DNA of 64,000 nucleotides from Paenibacillus sp. 1011MAR3C5 (GCF_003591485.1 NZ_QZCF01000003.1:806001-870000); one strand, 5' to 3'. Counted from the stretch's first letter, positions 9,094 to 17,853 are shown. Made by a program: numbers and translations. The notes: generated by a model not told the origin, from the sequence alone.

Positions 9094-9996
9094 TTGAATA
9101 TTCAACAGCTGAAGGTGTTTATCGAGATGTGCGGAGGAAGGACGCTGGCGGAGTCGGCGGACAGGCTGGGACTGAAACAGCCTACCGTCAGCTTCCATCT
9201 GCGGAAGCTGGAGGAGGAGCTTGGGGTAGAACTCTTCCGCAAGCAATCGCGAAGCCTGCATCCGAATGAGGCTGCGGCGGAGCTGCTTCCCTATGCGCGG
9301 CGAATTGTACATCTGACTGAGACGGCTAGCGGCGCCATGGCAGCTTATAGCAGCCAGAAGGGCGGAAGGCTGCGGATCGGGGCGAGCTATACGCCAGCAA
9401 CCTATGTGCTGCCTCCACACTTTGCGTCATATCGGAACTTGAATCCGGATGTCTCGCTGATGCTGACGGTCAAGCAAGCAGAATCGGTGTTGACGATGCT
9501 GAGGGATTATGAGATCGATGCGGGAATTGTTTCGCTTGGCGCGCTTGAGGAGAGGGGACTGGTTATTGTGCCGCTTGTTCAAGATGAGCTGAAGCTGCTC
9601 ATGTCGCCGCTTAATCCGTTGTGCGCGGCTGATCCGATAACGGTCGGCCAGATGCGGGAGGAGACCTTTTTGCTGCATGAGATTGGCTCGACCTCGCGGA
9701 CGCTGTCCGATGAATGGGCAAAGGCGAATGGCCTGCAGTGGGATCAAGTGATGGAGCTGGGGGCGATTGAGACGATCAAGGAAGCGATTAAGTGTAATAT
9801 GGGGATCGGCATTTTGCCAGCCCGCAGCGTCAGACGGGAGGTGGAGGCGGGAGAGCTTATCATGCGCAGTCTCCCGCACTATGAGAATAAGCGGAATATT
9901 TGCCTTGCTTACCGGGATGAGGAGCAGCTTTCGGGCGCGGTGCGTTCCTTTATCGCGTTCATCAGACAATCTTTGAAACAGGAGCACGCAAACTGA
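9094..9996 (+). CDS. LysR family transcriptional regulator
   Basis: 300 residues starting with TTG after GAGGGG. The N-terminal winged helix (residues 1-60) has the LysR signature LAESADRLGLKQPTVSFHLRKLEEELGVELF. The rest is a type II periplasmic-binding effector domain (LRIGASYTPATYVLPPHFASY onward). It is transcribed divergently from the lipoprotein-permease-ATPase-phosphatase operon across a 171-bp gap that contains palindromic half-sites, so it most likely controls that operon. The inducer is unknown. It ends 15 bases before the convergent small membrane protein gene. Confidence 0.9.
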   Translation: MNIQQLKVFIEMCGGRTLAESADRLGLKQPTVSFHLRKLEEELGVELFRKQSRSLHPNEAAAELLPYARRIVHLTETASGAMAAYSSQKGGRLRIGASYTPATYVLPPHFASYRNLNPDVSLMLTVKQAESVLTMLRDYEIDAGIVSLGALEERGLVIVPLVQDELKLLMSPLNPLCAADPITVGQMREETFLLHEIGSTSRTLSDEWAKANGLQWDQVMELGAIETIKEAIKCNMGIGILPARSVRREVEAGELIMRSLPHYENKRNICLAYRDEEQLSGAVRSFIAFIRQSLKQEHAN

Positions 9997-10011
9997 AGCT
10001 GCGTCATGTCA

Positions 10012-10359
10012 TCATTTCATTTTCGTCACCCAGAATCCCGCAATAACCATGACAAGTCCGACGTAGGTGTTCCATTTCGGCACTTCCTTCATGAAGAAGA
10101 AGCCCAGTACGACACATACGACGATCTCGACACCTTTGGACAAGGTGAGAGCAAAGGTCAAATTGCCGAATACGTGATGTGTGAATTTGACTCCGTAGCC
10201 GATCATCAGATTGGCGGCAAAAAATAGCGGGATTAGCTTGGTCTGGTACCAGACCGTCGTCCAGAAGGCTGGGTCGATGTGCTTGCTCTGGTAGGCGAAT
10301 ACGCCATTGACCGCAAATAATCCGACAAGTAGTAAAGCAAGAGCGTAAATGAGCAGCAT
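10012..10359 (-). CDS. Small four-helix membrane protein (EamA/SMR-like)
   Basis: 115 residues when started at ATG 10357-10359, which follows GGAGG. A longer frame exists upstream but has no ribosome-binding site and would include the operator DNA. Four hydrophobic segments and the ending LGFFFMKEVPKWNTYVGLVMVIAGFWVTKMK resemble half of an EamA-type drug/metabolite transporter or a small multidrug-resistance protein, families that work as dimers. An MntR-like palindrome sits in its upstream region, so expression may follow manganese. Whether it moves a metal or something else cannot be told. Confidence 0.75.
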   Translation of the reverse strand: MLLIYALALLLVGLFAVNGVFAYQSKHIDPAFWTTVWYQTKLIPLFFAANLMIGYGVKFTHHVFGNLTFALTLSKGVEIVVCVVLGFFFMKEVPKWNTYVGLVMVIAGFWVTKMK

Positions 10360-10401
10360 GTCAGCCTCCGCTTCGTCATATTGTAGCTTGCTGGACTTAT
10401 G

Positions 10402-10415
10402 TTTCCCTAGGGAAA
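10402..10415. promoter_or_regulatory. MntR-like palindrome upstream of the small membrane protein gene
   Basis: TTTCCCTAGGGAAA is a perfect 14-bp palindrome resembling the Bacillus MntR box (TTTGCCTTAAGGAAA). It lies about 43 bases upstream of the start codon of the minus-strand gene. A closely related site precedes mntA in this window. Confidence 0.55.
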
Positions 10416-10473
10416 GTTTTTTAACCGTCAACAACTGATAGACCGAAGGGAGCTTTTGTGCTGGAAGGAATTA

Positions 10474-11205
10474 TTAACGGAACCATTCTACAACACTGAT
10501 CATGCTGAGAAGGCCCAGCAAAAACGCAAAGGTCGCCGATCGCTCATAGCCATGCCCGTGCGTCTCGGGAATCAGCTCCTTGTATACGATAAAAAGCATG
10601 GCGCCAGCGGCAAAAGCAAGGCCATACGGCACAAGCGATGCTGCAATGCTGGCCAAATGATAGCCGAGAAAGGCGGCAGCCATCTCGATTAATCCCGTCA
10701 ATGACGCGACAAGCACCGCGATGCGCCGACTCACGCGCTGATTGACGAGAAACAAGGCGACCAGGAAGCCTTCGGGCGCATTCTGCAGCCCGATTGACAG
10801 TGAGACGATGACGCCGAGATTGTCGCTATCGCTGGCGAAGCTTGCTCCCACCGACAACCCCTCCGGCACGTTATGGAGTGCCATCGCCATCACAAGCGTC
10901 AGCGATTCCCGCGGCAGCGCGACGCCTCCCCTCTCATGATGAAGGTCCACATGCGGTACGAATTGCTCCAGCAGGCTAAGCAGCAGCGCACCCATCAGCA
11001 CGCTGAAGAACAGCACATATAGATTAGTCAGCTTCAGCGATGCGGGAATAAGCCCATACGTGGAGGCAGCGACCATAACTCCGGCTGTATAAGCCAGCAA
11101 GATATCCATTCGTCTATGGGAGATTCGGCGGAACAGCAAGACCGGGATAGCGCCGATGCCGGTAGTGAGGGCGCATAGCACCATTCCCATTACATGACTG
11201 CTCAT
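10474..11205 (-). CDS. ZIP family metal transporter
   Basis: 243 residues. Eight helices are predicted by eye. The paired signature motifs HNVPEG (helix 4) and QNAPEG (helix 5) form the binuclear metal site of ZIP proteins. In the second motif Gln replaces the usual His. A short His-containing loop (VPHVDLHHERGG) sits between helices 3 and 4. I chose the ATG at 11203-11205 because AAGGAGG is nine bases upstream. The ATG nine bases earlier overlaps the Shine-Dalgarno spacing. ZIP proteins import Zn, Mn or Fe into the cytosol. Its position beside the mnt operon favours a role in Mn or Zn balance. Confidence 0.85.
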   Translation of the reverse strand: MSSHVMGMVLCALTTGIGAIPVLLFRRISHRRMDILLAYTAGVMVAASTYGLIPASLKLTNLYVLFFSVLMGALLLSLLEQFVPHVDLHHERGGVALPRESLTLVMAMALHNVPEGLSVGASFASDSDNLGVIVSLSIGLQNAPEGFLVALFLVNQRVSRRIAVLVASLTGLIEMAAAFLGYHLASIAASLVPYGLAFAAGAMLFIVYKELIPETHGHGYERSATFAFLLGLLSMISVVEWFR

Positions 11206-11305
11206 GAACCCCATCCTCCTTTTTTGCCCCGATAAGATCCACTCGAATCCATTCCATCATTAAGCTATATGTACAAGCCCGCTTGAAAAGAAGTCCAAAA
11301 AAAGG

Positions 11306-11334
11306 TTGACAAATTGCCCTGTGTCTACTATTTT
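11306..11334 (+). promoter_or_regulatory. Sigma-A promoter of mntABCD-mntR
   Basis: TTGACA (11306-11311) and TATTTT (11329-11334) are separated by 17 bases. Transcription would begin near 11341, just before the MntR-like operator. Confidence 0.65.
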
Positions 11335-11349
11335 GTATGTAACCATTAG

Positions 11350-11368
11350 TTTTGCCTTAGGGAAAAAC
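11350..11368. promoter_or_regulatory. MntR-like operator of mntABCD-mntR
   Basis: TTTTGCCTTAGGGAAAAAC matches the Bacillus MntR box core TTTGCCTTAAGGAAA at 14 of 15 positions. It overlaps the predicted transcription start. A second, weaker inverted repeat TTGCC-TT-GGCAA lies at 11391-11402, between this site and the start codon. Confidence 0.72.
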
Positions 11369-11435
11369 TTTTGTCGTTAAACACATTTTGTTGCCTTGGC
11401 AAACTAGCCGGGCGGAATCAGGAGGAGAGAGGAAA

Positions 11436-12398
11436 GTGAGAAACGGATTGCTCGGAAAAAAGAGAGGATGGACAGCCGTCCTGCTTGTATTGTCATTATC
11501 ATTGTTGTTGGCCGCATGTAGTGAGAAAGGGGAGAAGTCTGACAAAAGCGAGAACGGCAAGATCAATATCGTCACGACCATTGCGCAGATCGCCGAGCCG
11601 CTGTCTGTTATCGGGGGCGACAAGGTAGAGGTACATAGCTTAATGGGACCGGGTGTCGATCCCCATCTGTATACGGCGACACAAGGTGATATCGCTACGC
11701 TGGAGAATGGCGACATGATTTTTTACAGCGGGCTGCATCTGGAGTCCAATATGCTGAAGGTATTCGAGGAGATCGGCAAAAACAGGCCCGTCCTTGCGAT
11801 TGGCGAAGTGATCCCGGAGGAGAAGCTGCTGAAGGACGAAGGCGGAGCGATTGATCCGCATATCTGGTTCGATATCGACCTGTGGAAGCAAGCGCTGTCG
11901 GCTGCTGCAGATGAGCTGAAGCAGGCGTTTCCGGACGATGCGGATTACTTCGAGGGCAACCGGAAGAGCTACTTCGAGAAGCTGGACGCTTTGAAGGCGG
12001 AAGCCGTGCAGAAGGTTAGCCAAATCCCGCAGGACAAACGGATTCTAGTCACCGCCCATGATGCATTCGGTTACTTCGGCCGCTTGCTGGGGATTCAAGT
12101 TGTCGGCTTGCAGGGTCTTAGCACGGAGGATGAGATCGGGCTGTCGGATATCGATGATACAATCGCCACGCTGGTTGAGCATAATGTTCCCGCCGTTTTT
12201 ATCGAGAGCAGCATCAATCCGGCCTCCATCAATGCCGTTATCGAAGGGGCGAAGAAGCAGGGGCTGAGTGTGTTGCTGGGCGGTGAGCTGTTCTCCGATG
12301 CGATGGGCGAAGCGGGAACCAAGGAAGGCACTTACCTCGGCATGTACGCTCATAACGTAGATACGATAAGCAGAGCGCTTAGCGGAGAGGAGCAATAA
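11436..12398 (+). CDS. mntA: Manganese ABC transporter substrate-binding lipoprotein
   Basis: 320 residues from GTG 11436, preceded by AGGAGGAGAG. The open frame upstream lacks a ribosome-binding site and covers the promoter. Lipobox LAAC puts the lipid on Cys28. The cluster A-I metal-binding fold shows the four expected ligands: H77 (VDPHLY), H142 (DPHIWFD), H208 (VTAHDAF) and D288 (LFSDAM). The His-rich loop typical of zinc-specific ZnuA proteins is absent. Together with the MntR-like operator and a co-transcribed mntR this argues for manganese, although zinc or iron use cannot be excluded. Confidence 0.88.
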   Translation: MRNGLLGKKRGWTAVLLVLSLSLLLAACSEKGEKSDKSENGKINIVTTIAQIAEPLSVIGGDKVEVHSLMGPGVDPHLYTATQGDIATLENGDMIFYSGLHLESNMLKVFEEIGKNRPVLAIGEVIPEEKLLKDEGGAIDPHIWFDIDLWKQALSAAADELKQAFPDDADYFEGNRKSYFEKLDALKAEAVQKVSQIPQDKRILVTAHDAFGYFGRLLGIQVVGLQGLSTEDEIGLSDIDDTIATLVEHNVPAVFIESSINPASINAVIEGAKKQGLSVLLGGELFSDAMGEAGTKEGTYLGMYAHNVDTISRALSGEEQ

Positions 12399-12402
12399 TA
12401 GG

Positions 12403-13137
12403 ATGAATGTCTTAAGCGTAAGCGGCCTATCCGCTTCCTACAGAAAAAACAAAGTGCTGAATGATGTTCGGTTCGATGTGCAGCCGGGAACGCTGACGAG
12501 CATTGTCGGGCCGAACGGAGCGGGCAAATCGACGCTGTTGAAGGTGATGCTGGATCTGCATCCGCGTCTGTCCGGCTCGGTTCAATTTTTCGGAACAGAA
12601 TACAGTAAGGCTAAATCCAGAATCGGCTACGTTCCGCAACGGGGCTCCGTCGATTGGGATTTCCCGACGAATGCGCTGGATGTGGTCATGATGGGCCTTT
12701 ACGGCAAGATCGGCTGGCTCAAGTGGCCGAAGCGCATGCATCGCGATCTGGCTATGGGCGCGCTGGACGAGATGGGCATGACCGCATTCGCAGACCGCCA
12801 GATCAGCCAATTGTCGGGCGGGCAGCAGCAGCGGGTATTCCTGGCGCGGGCGCTCGTGCAGGATGCGGATCTGTATTTCCTCGACGAGCCGCTTGCCGGG
12901 GTTGACGCCGCTACCGAGCGGGCTATTATGGATACGCTGAAGGTACTCAAGAACAAAGGAAGAACGGTTTTGGTCGTCCATCATGACTTGCAGACGGTAG
13001 AGGATTACTTCGACCAGGTGCTGATGCTGAATCGAAGCGTCGTGGCGCATGGACCGACGGCGGAGACCTTCACAAGGGAAAATATATTCCGCACTTATGG
13101 CGGAACGCTCAGATGGATGGGGGAGAAGCTGGGATGA
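12403..13137 (+). CDS. mntB: Manganese ABC transporter ATP-binding protein
   Basis: 244 residues. Walker A is GPNGAGKST (36-44), the signature is LSGGQQQR (137-144) and Walker B is LYFLDEP. The segment VPQRGSVDWDFP after the Q-loop is typical of the Mn/Zn/Fe (cluster A-I) uptake family. It starts five bases after the mntA stop and overlaps the next permease gene by four bases (ATGA). It powers the two membrane subunits encoded downstream. Confidence 0.9.
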   Translation: MNVLSVSGLSASYRKNKVLNDVRFDVQPGTLTSIVGPNGAGKSTLLKVMLDLHPRLSGSVQFFGTEYSKAKSRIGYVPQRGSVDWDFPTNALDVVMMGLYGKIGWLKWPKRMHRDLAMGALDEMGMTAFADRQISQLSGGQQQRVFLARALVQDADLYFLDEPLAGVDAATERAIMDTLKVLKNKGRTVLVVHHDLQTVEDYFDQVLMLNRSVVAHGPTAETFTRENIFRTYGGTLRWMGEKLG

Positions 13138-14057
13138 GTTTGGCACTGTCGCATAATGCCCAGTGGGTGCTCTTCAGCACTCTGATACTAGGAATGGCAG
13201 CGGGCGTGATGGGATGCTTCGCCTATTGGAAGCGGCAAAGCCTCATGAGCGACGCCTTGTCCCATGCCGCGCTGCCGGGCGTCATTATCGGATTTATGAT
13301 CGCAGGAAGCAAGAGCCTGCCCCTTATGATCGCAGGAGCGGCGGCAAGCGCTCTGCTGGGGGCGCTGCTAATCCAGTGGATTCGCTCGTCCAGCCGGGTG
13401 AAGGAGGATGCCGCGATGGGGATGATCCTGTCCGTCTTCTTCGGTCTTGGCATTATGCTGCTGACCTTCGTGAACCGTATGGGCGGCGGAAGTCAAAGCG
13501 GTCTCGACAGCTTCATCTTCGGCCAGGCTGCTTCGATGGTTCGCAAGGATGTTTTCACCATGTCAGGGGTCGCGCTGCTCGTTGTCTTTATCTCAATTAT
13601 CGCATTTAAGGAATGGAAGCTCTATCTGTTCGATCCGCAGTTCGCCAAGGGGCTCGGACTCTCCAGCCGCTGGATGAGCAGCATCTACATGACGGTGCTT
13701 GTGCTTGTCATCGTGATCGGCATTCAGGCGGTAGGCGTTATTCTAATGGCGGCGCTGCTTATCATACCGGCGGTGAGCGCCAGATATTGGACCAACTCCT
13801 TCCTGTGGATGGTCGTGTTGTCGGGTATCTTTGGCGGAGCGTCCGGGATGGCGGGAACCTTGATCAGCACCTTCGGCAAAGGCTGGCCGACAGGTCCGTT
13901 TATAGTCATTGCAGCATCCACGTTCTTCATCGTCTCACTTGCTTTCGGCGCGCGCAAAGGGATGCTTGTCCTGTTCTTGCAGCAATATGCGCAGAAGAAA
14001 TCGCTAGCGCGGGCAGTGTCTGCACAGCGGGTGCTGGAGAGGGGTGAAGCGAGATGA
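13134..14057 (+). CDS. mntC: Manganese ABC transporter permease
   Basis: 307 residues from ATG 13134, which overlaps the mntB stop. About nine helices are visible. The family motif SDALSHAALPG (near residue 40) is the metal-transporter version of the ATPase-coupling region. The segment GVILMAALLIIPAVSARYWTN is diagnostic of the ABC-3 permease family. The gene overlaps the following permease gene by four bases, so both are made together, probably forming a heterodimeric channel. Confidence 0.88.
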   Translation: MSLALSHNAQWVLFSTLILGMAAGVMGCFAYWKRQSLMSDALSHAALPGVIIGFMIAGSKSLPLMIAGAAASALLGALLIQWIRSSSRVKEDAAMGMILSVFFGLGIMLLTFVNRMGGGSQSGLDSFIFGQAASMVRKDVFTMSGVALLVVFISIIAFKEWKLYLFDPQFAKGLGLSSRWMSSIYMTVLVLVIVIGIQAVGVILMAALLIIPAVSARYWTNSFLWMVVLSGIFGGASGMAGTLISTFGKGWPTGPFIVIAASTFFIVSLAFGARKGMLVLFLQQYAQKKSLARAVSAQRVLERGEAR

Positions 14058-14941
14058 GCTATGCAGGCTGGATTTTGTTGACGGCATCGCTTGTGGGTCT
14101 ATCATGCGGCATCATTGGCGTATTGCTTATCTTGCGAAGAATGGCCATGATGGCCGATGCGATCAGCCATACCGTGCTGCTTGGCATCGTCGTTGCGTAT
14201 TTGGTGACAAGGGAGCTTAGCGGCGTGCATATGCTCATCGGGGCGATCGCCGCGGGATTGCTCACGTCGATGCTGGTGCAGTGGTTCCATGCCAGAGGCG
14301 TGCAGCAGGAGGCGTCCATCGGCGTTGTGTTCACTACGCTGTTCGCGATTGGCGTCGTGCTTATTGCGACCAAGGTCGGCAACGCTCATCTGGATGTGAA
14401 GCATACCTTGATGGGAGAGATTACGTTTATCCCTTGGGAGAGGATCGAGCTGCCTTGGATCGGTTCCATTCCGGAAGCCGTCTTTATTTTGTCCATTGTG
14501 CTGATTGTTGTACTAGTCGCTGTACTCGTTTTCTACAAAGAGTGGAAGATTACGTCCTTCGACCCGGCGCTCGCTGCCAGTCTGGGATTGCCGGTTGTGC
14601 TGATGCATTATGTTTTTATGTCGCTTGTATCCGTAACGACGGTTGCGGCCTTCGATGCGGTCGGCGCGATTATGGTCGTGGCGATGCTGATTACACCGGC
14701 TGCGGCAGCATACTTATGGACAGACCGGCTGCTGGTCATGTTCGCGCTTAGCGGCTCGTTCGGCGTATTGTCTGCCGCAGCCGGGTATTACGTAGCGGCA
14801 TGGCTCGACACCTCGATATCGGGTTCGATGGCTTTTGCGACGGGCATCGTCTTTATGATCAGCTTTATTGGATCGCCTCGCCATGGCCTTGCGTCGCGCT
14901 GGTTCCGGCCTCGTGCTGCCGGCGGCGTAGTGGAGGGATGA
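14054..14941 (+). CDS. mntD: Manganese ABC transporter permease (second subunit)
   Basis: 295 residues of the same ABC-3 family, with motifs MADAISHTVLLGIV near residue 36 and GAIMVVAMLITPAAAAYLWTD near residue 210. The presence of two permeases after one ATPase matches the Bacillus mntABCD order. It overlaps mntC by four bases at its start and the mntR start by four bases at its end. Confidence 0.88.
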   Translation: MSYAGWILLTASLVGLSCGIIGVLLILRRMAMMADAISHTVLLGIVVAYLVTRELSGVHMLIGAIAAGLLTSMLVQWFHARGVQQEASIGVVFTTLFAIGVVLIATKVGNAHLDVKHTLMGEITFIPWERIELPWIGSIPEAVFILSIVLIVVLVAVLVFYKEWKITSFDPALAASLGLPVVLMHYVFMSLVSVTTVAAFDAVGAIMVVAMLITPAAAAYLWTDRLLVMFALSGSFGVLSAAAGYYVAAWLDTSISGSMAFATGIVFMISFIGSPRHGLASRWFRPRAAGGVVEG

Positions 14942-15378
14942 CCCTGACGCCGGTAATGGAGGAGGATCATCTGAAGCAAATCTACGTGCTGTCGAGATCG
15001 ACAGGATGCGTAAGGGTGTCGGATGTGGCGGCAGCGCTGTCCGTCCATCTGTCCACCGTATCCAAGATGGCGCTGAAGCTGCGGGAATGCGGCTACGTAA
15101 TCTATGAGAAATATGGACAGATTGCGTCTACCTATGCCGGATTAAGGATGGGCAAGCAGCTTCTCGGCAAACATCGAACGCTGGTCAGCTTGCTGCGGCA
15201 TGCGGGTGTCCCGGAAGCGCAAGCATGCAAGGAAGCGGAGCGGCTGGAGCATTATATCAGTTGGGAGTCAGCCTCCAGGCTGGAGGCGCTGCTCGGGATG
15301 CTGGAGGAGAACGCAGCGCAGGACGCGCCCAGGAAGCAGGAGAACGGCTATGCCGGAAAGCTTGATCGCGCAAGATAA
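14938..15378 (+). CDS. mntR: Manganese-responsive repressor MntR (DtxR family)
   Basis: 146 residues from ATG 14938, which overlaps the mntD stop. A start at ATG 14956 (140 residues) is also possible. The helix-turn-helix VSDVAAALSVHLSTVSKMALKL and the YVIYEKYG wing match Bacillus MntR. Comparing remembered ligands of B. subtilis MntR (D8, E11, H77, E99, E102, H103), the equivalents here are D10, K13, H79, E101, E104 and H105. One ligand Glu thus appears replaced by Lys. The protein is the short MntR form without an SH3 domain. Being the last gene of its own target operon implies negative feedback. Confidence 0.85.
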   Translation: MTLTPVMEEDHLKQIYVLSRSTGCVRVSDVAAALSVHLSTVSKMALKLRECGYVIYEKYGQIASTYAGLRMGKQLLGKHRTLVSLLRHAGVPEAQACKEAERLEHYISWESASRLEALLGMLEENAAQDAPRKQENGYAGKLDRAR

Positions 15379-15433
15379 TGCAAAGGAAGCCTCTATCCCT
15401 GCTTTAAGCAGCGGGTATGAGGCTTCTTTGCAT
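15378..15433. terminator. Hairpin after mntR
   Basis: ATGCAAAG-G-AAGCCTC pairs with GAGGCTTCTTTGCAT around a loop that contains its own small stem (CCCTGCT/AGCAGCGGG). No long T run follows. It separates the convergent mntR and AraC genes. Confidence 0.55.
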
Positions 15434-15515
15434 GTCTAAGTTGTTAGGCATTTCATGACCGGCGGGCTTTGGTTTCAGATGAGGCGGTTGACAGAAGCGA
15501 GGATTACCGCAGCTG

Positions 15516-17105
15516 CTACAGCTTCACAAAAAATCGGACCATCGCTTTAATCATATGCTCCCGTCCAATTGGCCCCCAGGGGTCCCATTCTCTGCTGTCG
15601 GGATAATAAACTCTGTTCTCCCTGACCGCTCTCAGCTGCTGCCAGCGGGGATCGGCATTGAACTGATGGATGACCGGCTCTTCACTCCAGATGACAAGGA
15701 GCTGCTCCGGGTCCCACTCCACCAACTGGTCGAAAGCGTCATCCAAATACGTGCCGTGGCTGATCCGCTCTTCCGCCTGGAATTGAAGTCTTCCATAGAA
15801 CAGATCCGTCAAAGCATGCTCTTTCACGCCATATATGCGACAGTTGTCCGGAAGCAGCCGAATGATTGTCCACTTGCCTTGCTTCGTGACCGGCTCCAGC
15901 TTGCGGCGCGCTTCCTGTTCCAGCACAGACATGGCGCGGATCGCGCGTTCCGCCTCCGCCATGCGGTCAACCCGGCTGGCGATTGCGCGGAAGTAATGCT
16001 CCCAGCTGGTGGAATGGTCGATCAGAATCGCGCTGCCTTCTTCGCCCCAATGCTTGTCGCTCAGATCATGCCTAAGCTTGGTCCTTAAGATGAGGTCCGG
16101 CCCGAGCGGCACGACATCGCTGGAACGGATCGGATTCTCAGCGTTAAGGGGAACTGTGCCTGTTAGCCGTTCATGCAGATAGCTTGGAAATCCTGATGGA
16201 GTCAAGTGATAGGTCGGAAAGCTCGGAGCAGCAATTGGCAGAATGCCAAGCGCCAGCAAATGGTCCTGCAGCGCGTGACTGCTCACCACCGCGATCTTGC
16301 GGTCACGGCGCTTCAGGTAGATGGACGGAGAGATGCCCTCCGTCTTCTTGAAGACACGGCTGAAGTAGAGCTCATCCTGATAGCCGACGCTGACAGCGAT
16401 ATCGCGCAGCGATGCCTGCTTGTCGGTCATCAGCTCCTTCGCCTTCAGCATGCGCAGCTTCGTCAGATAGCTGCCGGGAGACAGGCCGGTCAGCTTCTTG
16501 AACGCCCGGCAATAGGAGCTTGGCGTCATTCCCGCCAGTCTTGGCAGCTCGCTGATCTGGAGCGGCTTGGACAGTCGCCGTTCCATATAATCGATTGTCG
16601 TCTGGATCGAATCGGTGCCTGCGCGCGACGGAGCATGCTGATGGGCATGCAGATGCAGAAGCAGCTCATACAGAGCAAGCTGCTTGCGCATATCGCCGAT
16701 GGCGCCGAATTCGTTCAGCGCCTGTCGAAGATTGGAGAGAAGCGACTCCGTCTGAGCCGAGGCGGCACGGTAGGAGCAATTATCCCCGTGGACGAGCTCA
16801 TAGCCGCCTGGCGTCAGCCGATCCTCATCAAGCTGGGCGGCCGCATAATGGACAAGGCTGAGCTTTAGGCTGCCGCCAGGGTCGGCCATTAGCTCGAAGC
16901 TGATGTCGCCGGGCCGGGCGAAGAAGAAGGAGCCTTCGCGCAGCGGACAGGAGCGGCCGTTGCTCAGAAACAGCATGCCGGCACCGCTTTGCACAATGCC
17001 GATCAGGCCGTGTTCAGCATGCTGAGGCTCGGTGCGGAAACCTTCTTTATAATGAAAAGTAGCAATTTGAAGCGGATAGCAAGAGAAATAAGAACGGGGA
17101 TTCAT
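15516..17105 (-). CDS. AraC regulator fused to a siderophore-binding domain (Btr-like)
   Basis: 529 residues in three parts: an N-terminal cupin-like region (1-130), a double helix-turn-helix AraC domain (about 165-265; ISELPRLAGMTPSSYCRAFKK and LRDIAVSVGYQDELYFSRVFKK), and a C-terminal FecB-type binding fold (about 270-529) that normally occurs in secreted siderophore receptors. This layout and length match Btr of Bacillus subtilis, which senses Fe-bacillibactin in the cytoplasm and activates the uptake genes. No signal peptide is present, in keeping with a cytosolic sensor. It is divergent from the lipoprotein/FecB/FecCD operon across a gap with two Fur boxes, so it is the probable activator of that operon. 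Confidence 0.9.
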   Translation of the reverse strand: MNPRSYFSCYPLQIATFHYKEGFRTEPQHAEHGLIGIVQSGAGMLFLSNGRSCPLREGSFFFARPGDISFELMADPGGSLKLSLVHYAAAQLDEDRLTPGGYELVHGDNCSYRAASAQTESLLSNLRQALNEFGAIGDMRKQLALYELLLHLHAHQHAPSRAGTDSIQTTIDYMERRLSKPLQISELPRLAGMTPSSYCRAFKKLTGLSPGSYLTKLRMLKAKELMTDKQASLRDIAVSVGYQDELYFSRVFKKTEGISPSIYLKRRDRKIAVVSSHALQDHLLALGILPIAAPSFPTYHLTPSGFPSYLHERLTGTVPLNAENPIRSSDVVPLGPDLILRTKLRHDLSDKHWGEEGSAILIDHSTSWEHYFRAIASRVDRMAEAERAIRAMSVLEQEARRKLEPVTKQGKWTIIRLLPDNCRIYGVKEHALTDLFYGRLQFQAEERISHGTYLDDAFDQLVEWDPEQLLVIWSEEPVIHQFNADPRWQQLRAVRENRVYYPDSREWDPWGPIGREHMIKAMVRFFVKL

Positions 17106-17165
17106 GGCACGGCAGTCCTTTGCTATTAGAAGTACGATAATAGGCGCAGAAGTATAATTTGATAT

Positions 17166-17180
17166 TGATAATTATTATCA
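17166..17180. promoter_or_regulatory. Fur box (divergent iron-uptake promoter, left)
   Basis: TGATAATTATTATCA is an exact match to the Bacillus 7-1-7 Fur consensus TGATAATNATTATCA. It is 61 bases upstream of the AraC/FecB regulator start and about 150 bases upstream of the lipoprotein gene. Confidence 0.88.
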
Positions 17181-17328
17181 CTCACAATTTTAGCAATATA
17201 TTGGTTATGGGGCAATAGCTAATCTGACGAGCGGTATGTGGCGCGAATGGGTGTAGTGAAATTTTTGTCCATACGAATCGGGCAATATCGTGTATGGGAA
17301 ACAAAAAACGGGCTAGGTACAATAGTTA

Positions 17329-17847
17329 ATGAAAATGATTATCATTCACATGGGGTTTGGAGGTTGTGGAACGATTCGCTACATAATGCTCATGATGTTG
17401 GTTGTCTTCCTCTTGACTGGCTGCGGCGCCGGTGCTTCGGATACGAAGAAGGAGCCGGGCACGATCGCCGCCGATGACGGCGCGCAGACCGATAGCAAGC
17501 AGGATCGACTGGCCCTTATAGAGGCCGCCCAGATAGACGATGTGCCGTCTGCGGCGGAGGAATTGTCCAGCTTGATCAAGACGTTCAAATCGGCGGTAGA
17601 GTCCGATGACCGCGACGAAGCCGTTCGGCAGGCTGAACGCATGGCGGCGCTTTGGAAGTCGCTTGGCGAGAAAGCGGGCAGCGCGCAGCCGGAGAAGCTT
17701 CAGCAGATCGCGTCGGATCTGGGTGGCGTGCTGGAGGCAGTCCATGCTACCGAATGGGACAAGACGCGGCTTATTGATCTGGACTATTCTCTGTACCAAG
17801 GCTTTCGCGATGTGAAGCCCGCTTTGACAAATGAATTCATAGGTTAG
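17329..17847 (+). CDS. Small lipoprotein of the siderophore operon, function unknown
   Basis: 172 residues if read from ATG 17329. That codon overlaps a Fur box, so the true start is probably downstream, at ATG 17350 or ATG 17386. No candidate has ideal Shine-Dalgarno spacing, the nearest GGAGG being at 17359-17363. The lipobox LTGC follows a short hydrophobic stretch (MLMMLVVFLLTGCGAG). The mature part is about 135 residues, largely helical and charged, with no motif I recognise. It lies six bases before the FecB-type gene in the same operon. I infer surface localisation and a supporting role in iron uptake. Confidence 0.72.
   Translation: MKMIIIHMGFGGCGTIRYIMLMMLVVFLLTGCGAGASDTKKEPGTIAADDGAQTDSKQDRLALIEAAQIDDVPSAAEELSSLIKTFKSAVESDDRDEAVRQAERMAALWKSLGEKAGSAQPEKLQQIASDLGGVLEAVHATEWDKTRLIDLDYSLYQGFRDVKPALTNEFIG
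17330..17344. promoter_or_regulatory. Fur box (siderophore operon, right)
   Basis: TGAAAATGATTATCA matches the 7-1-7 consensus at 13 of 14 fixed positions. A -10-like TACAAT is at 17318-17323 just upstream. The box overlaps the earliest possible start codon of the next gene, which suggests that gene really begins downstream. Confidence 0.75.
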
Positions 17848-17853
17848 GAGATT

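Noticed and set aside
11391..11402. TTGCC-TT-GGCAA dyad as an independent second MntR operator.
   Set aside because: It departs from the MntR consensus at key positions. It is noted only under the main operator.
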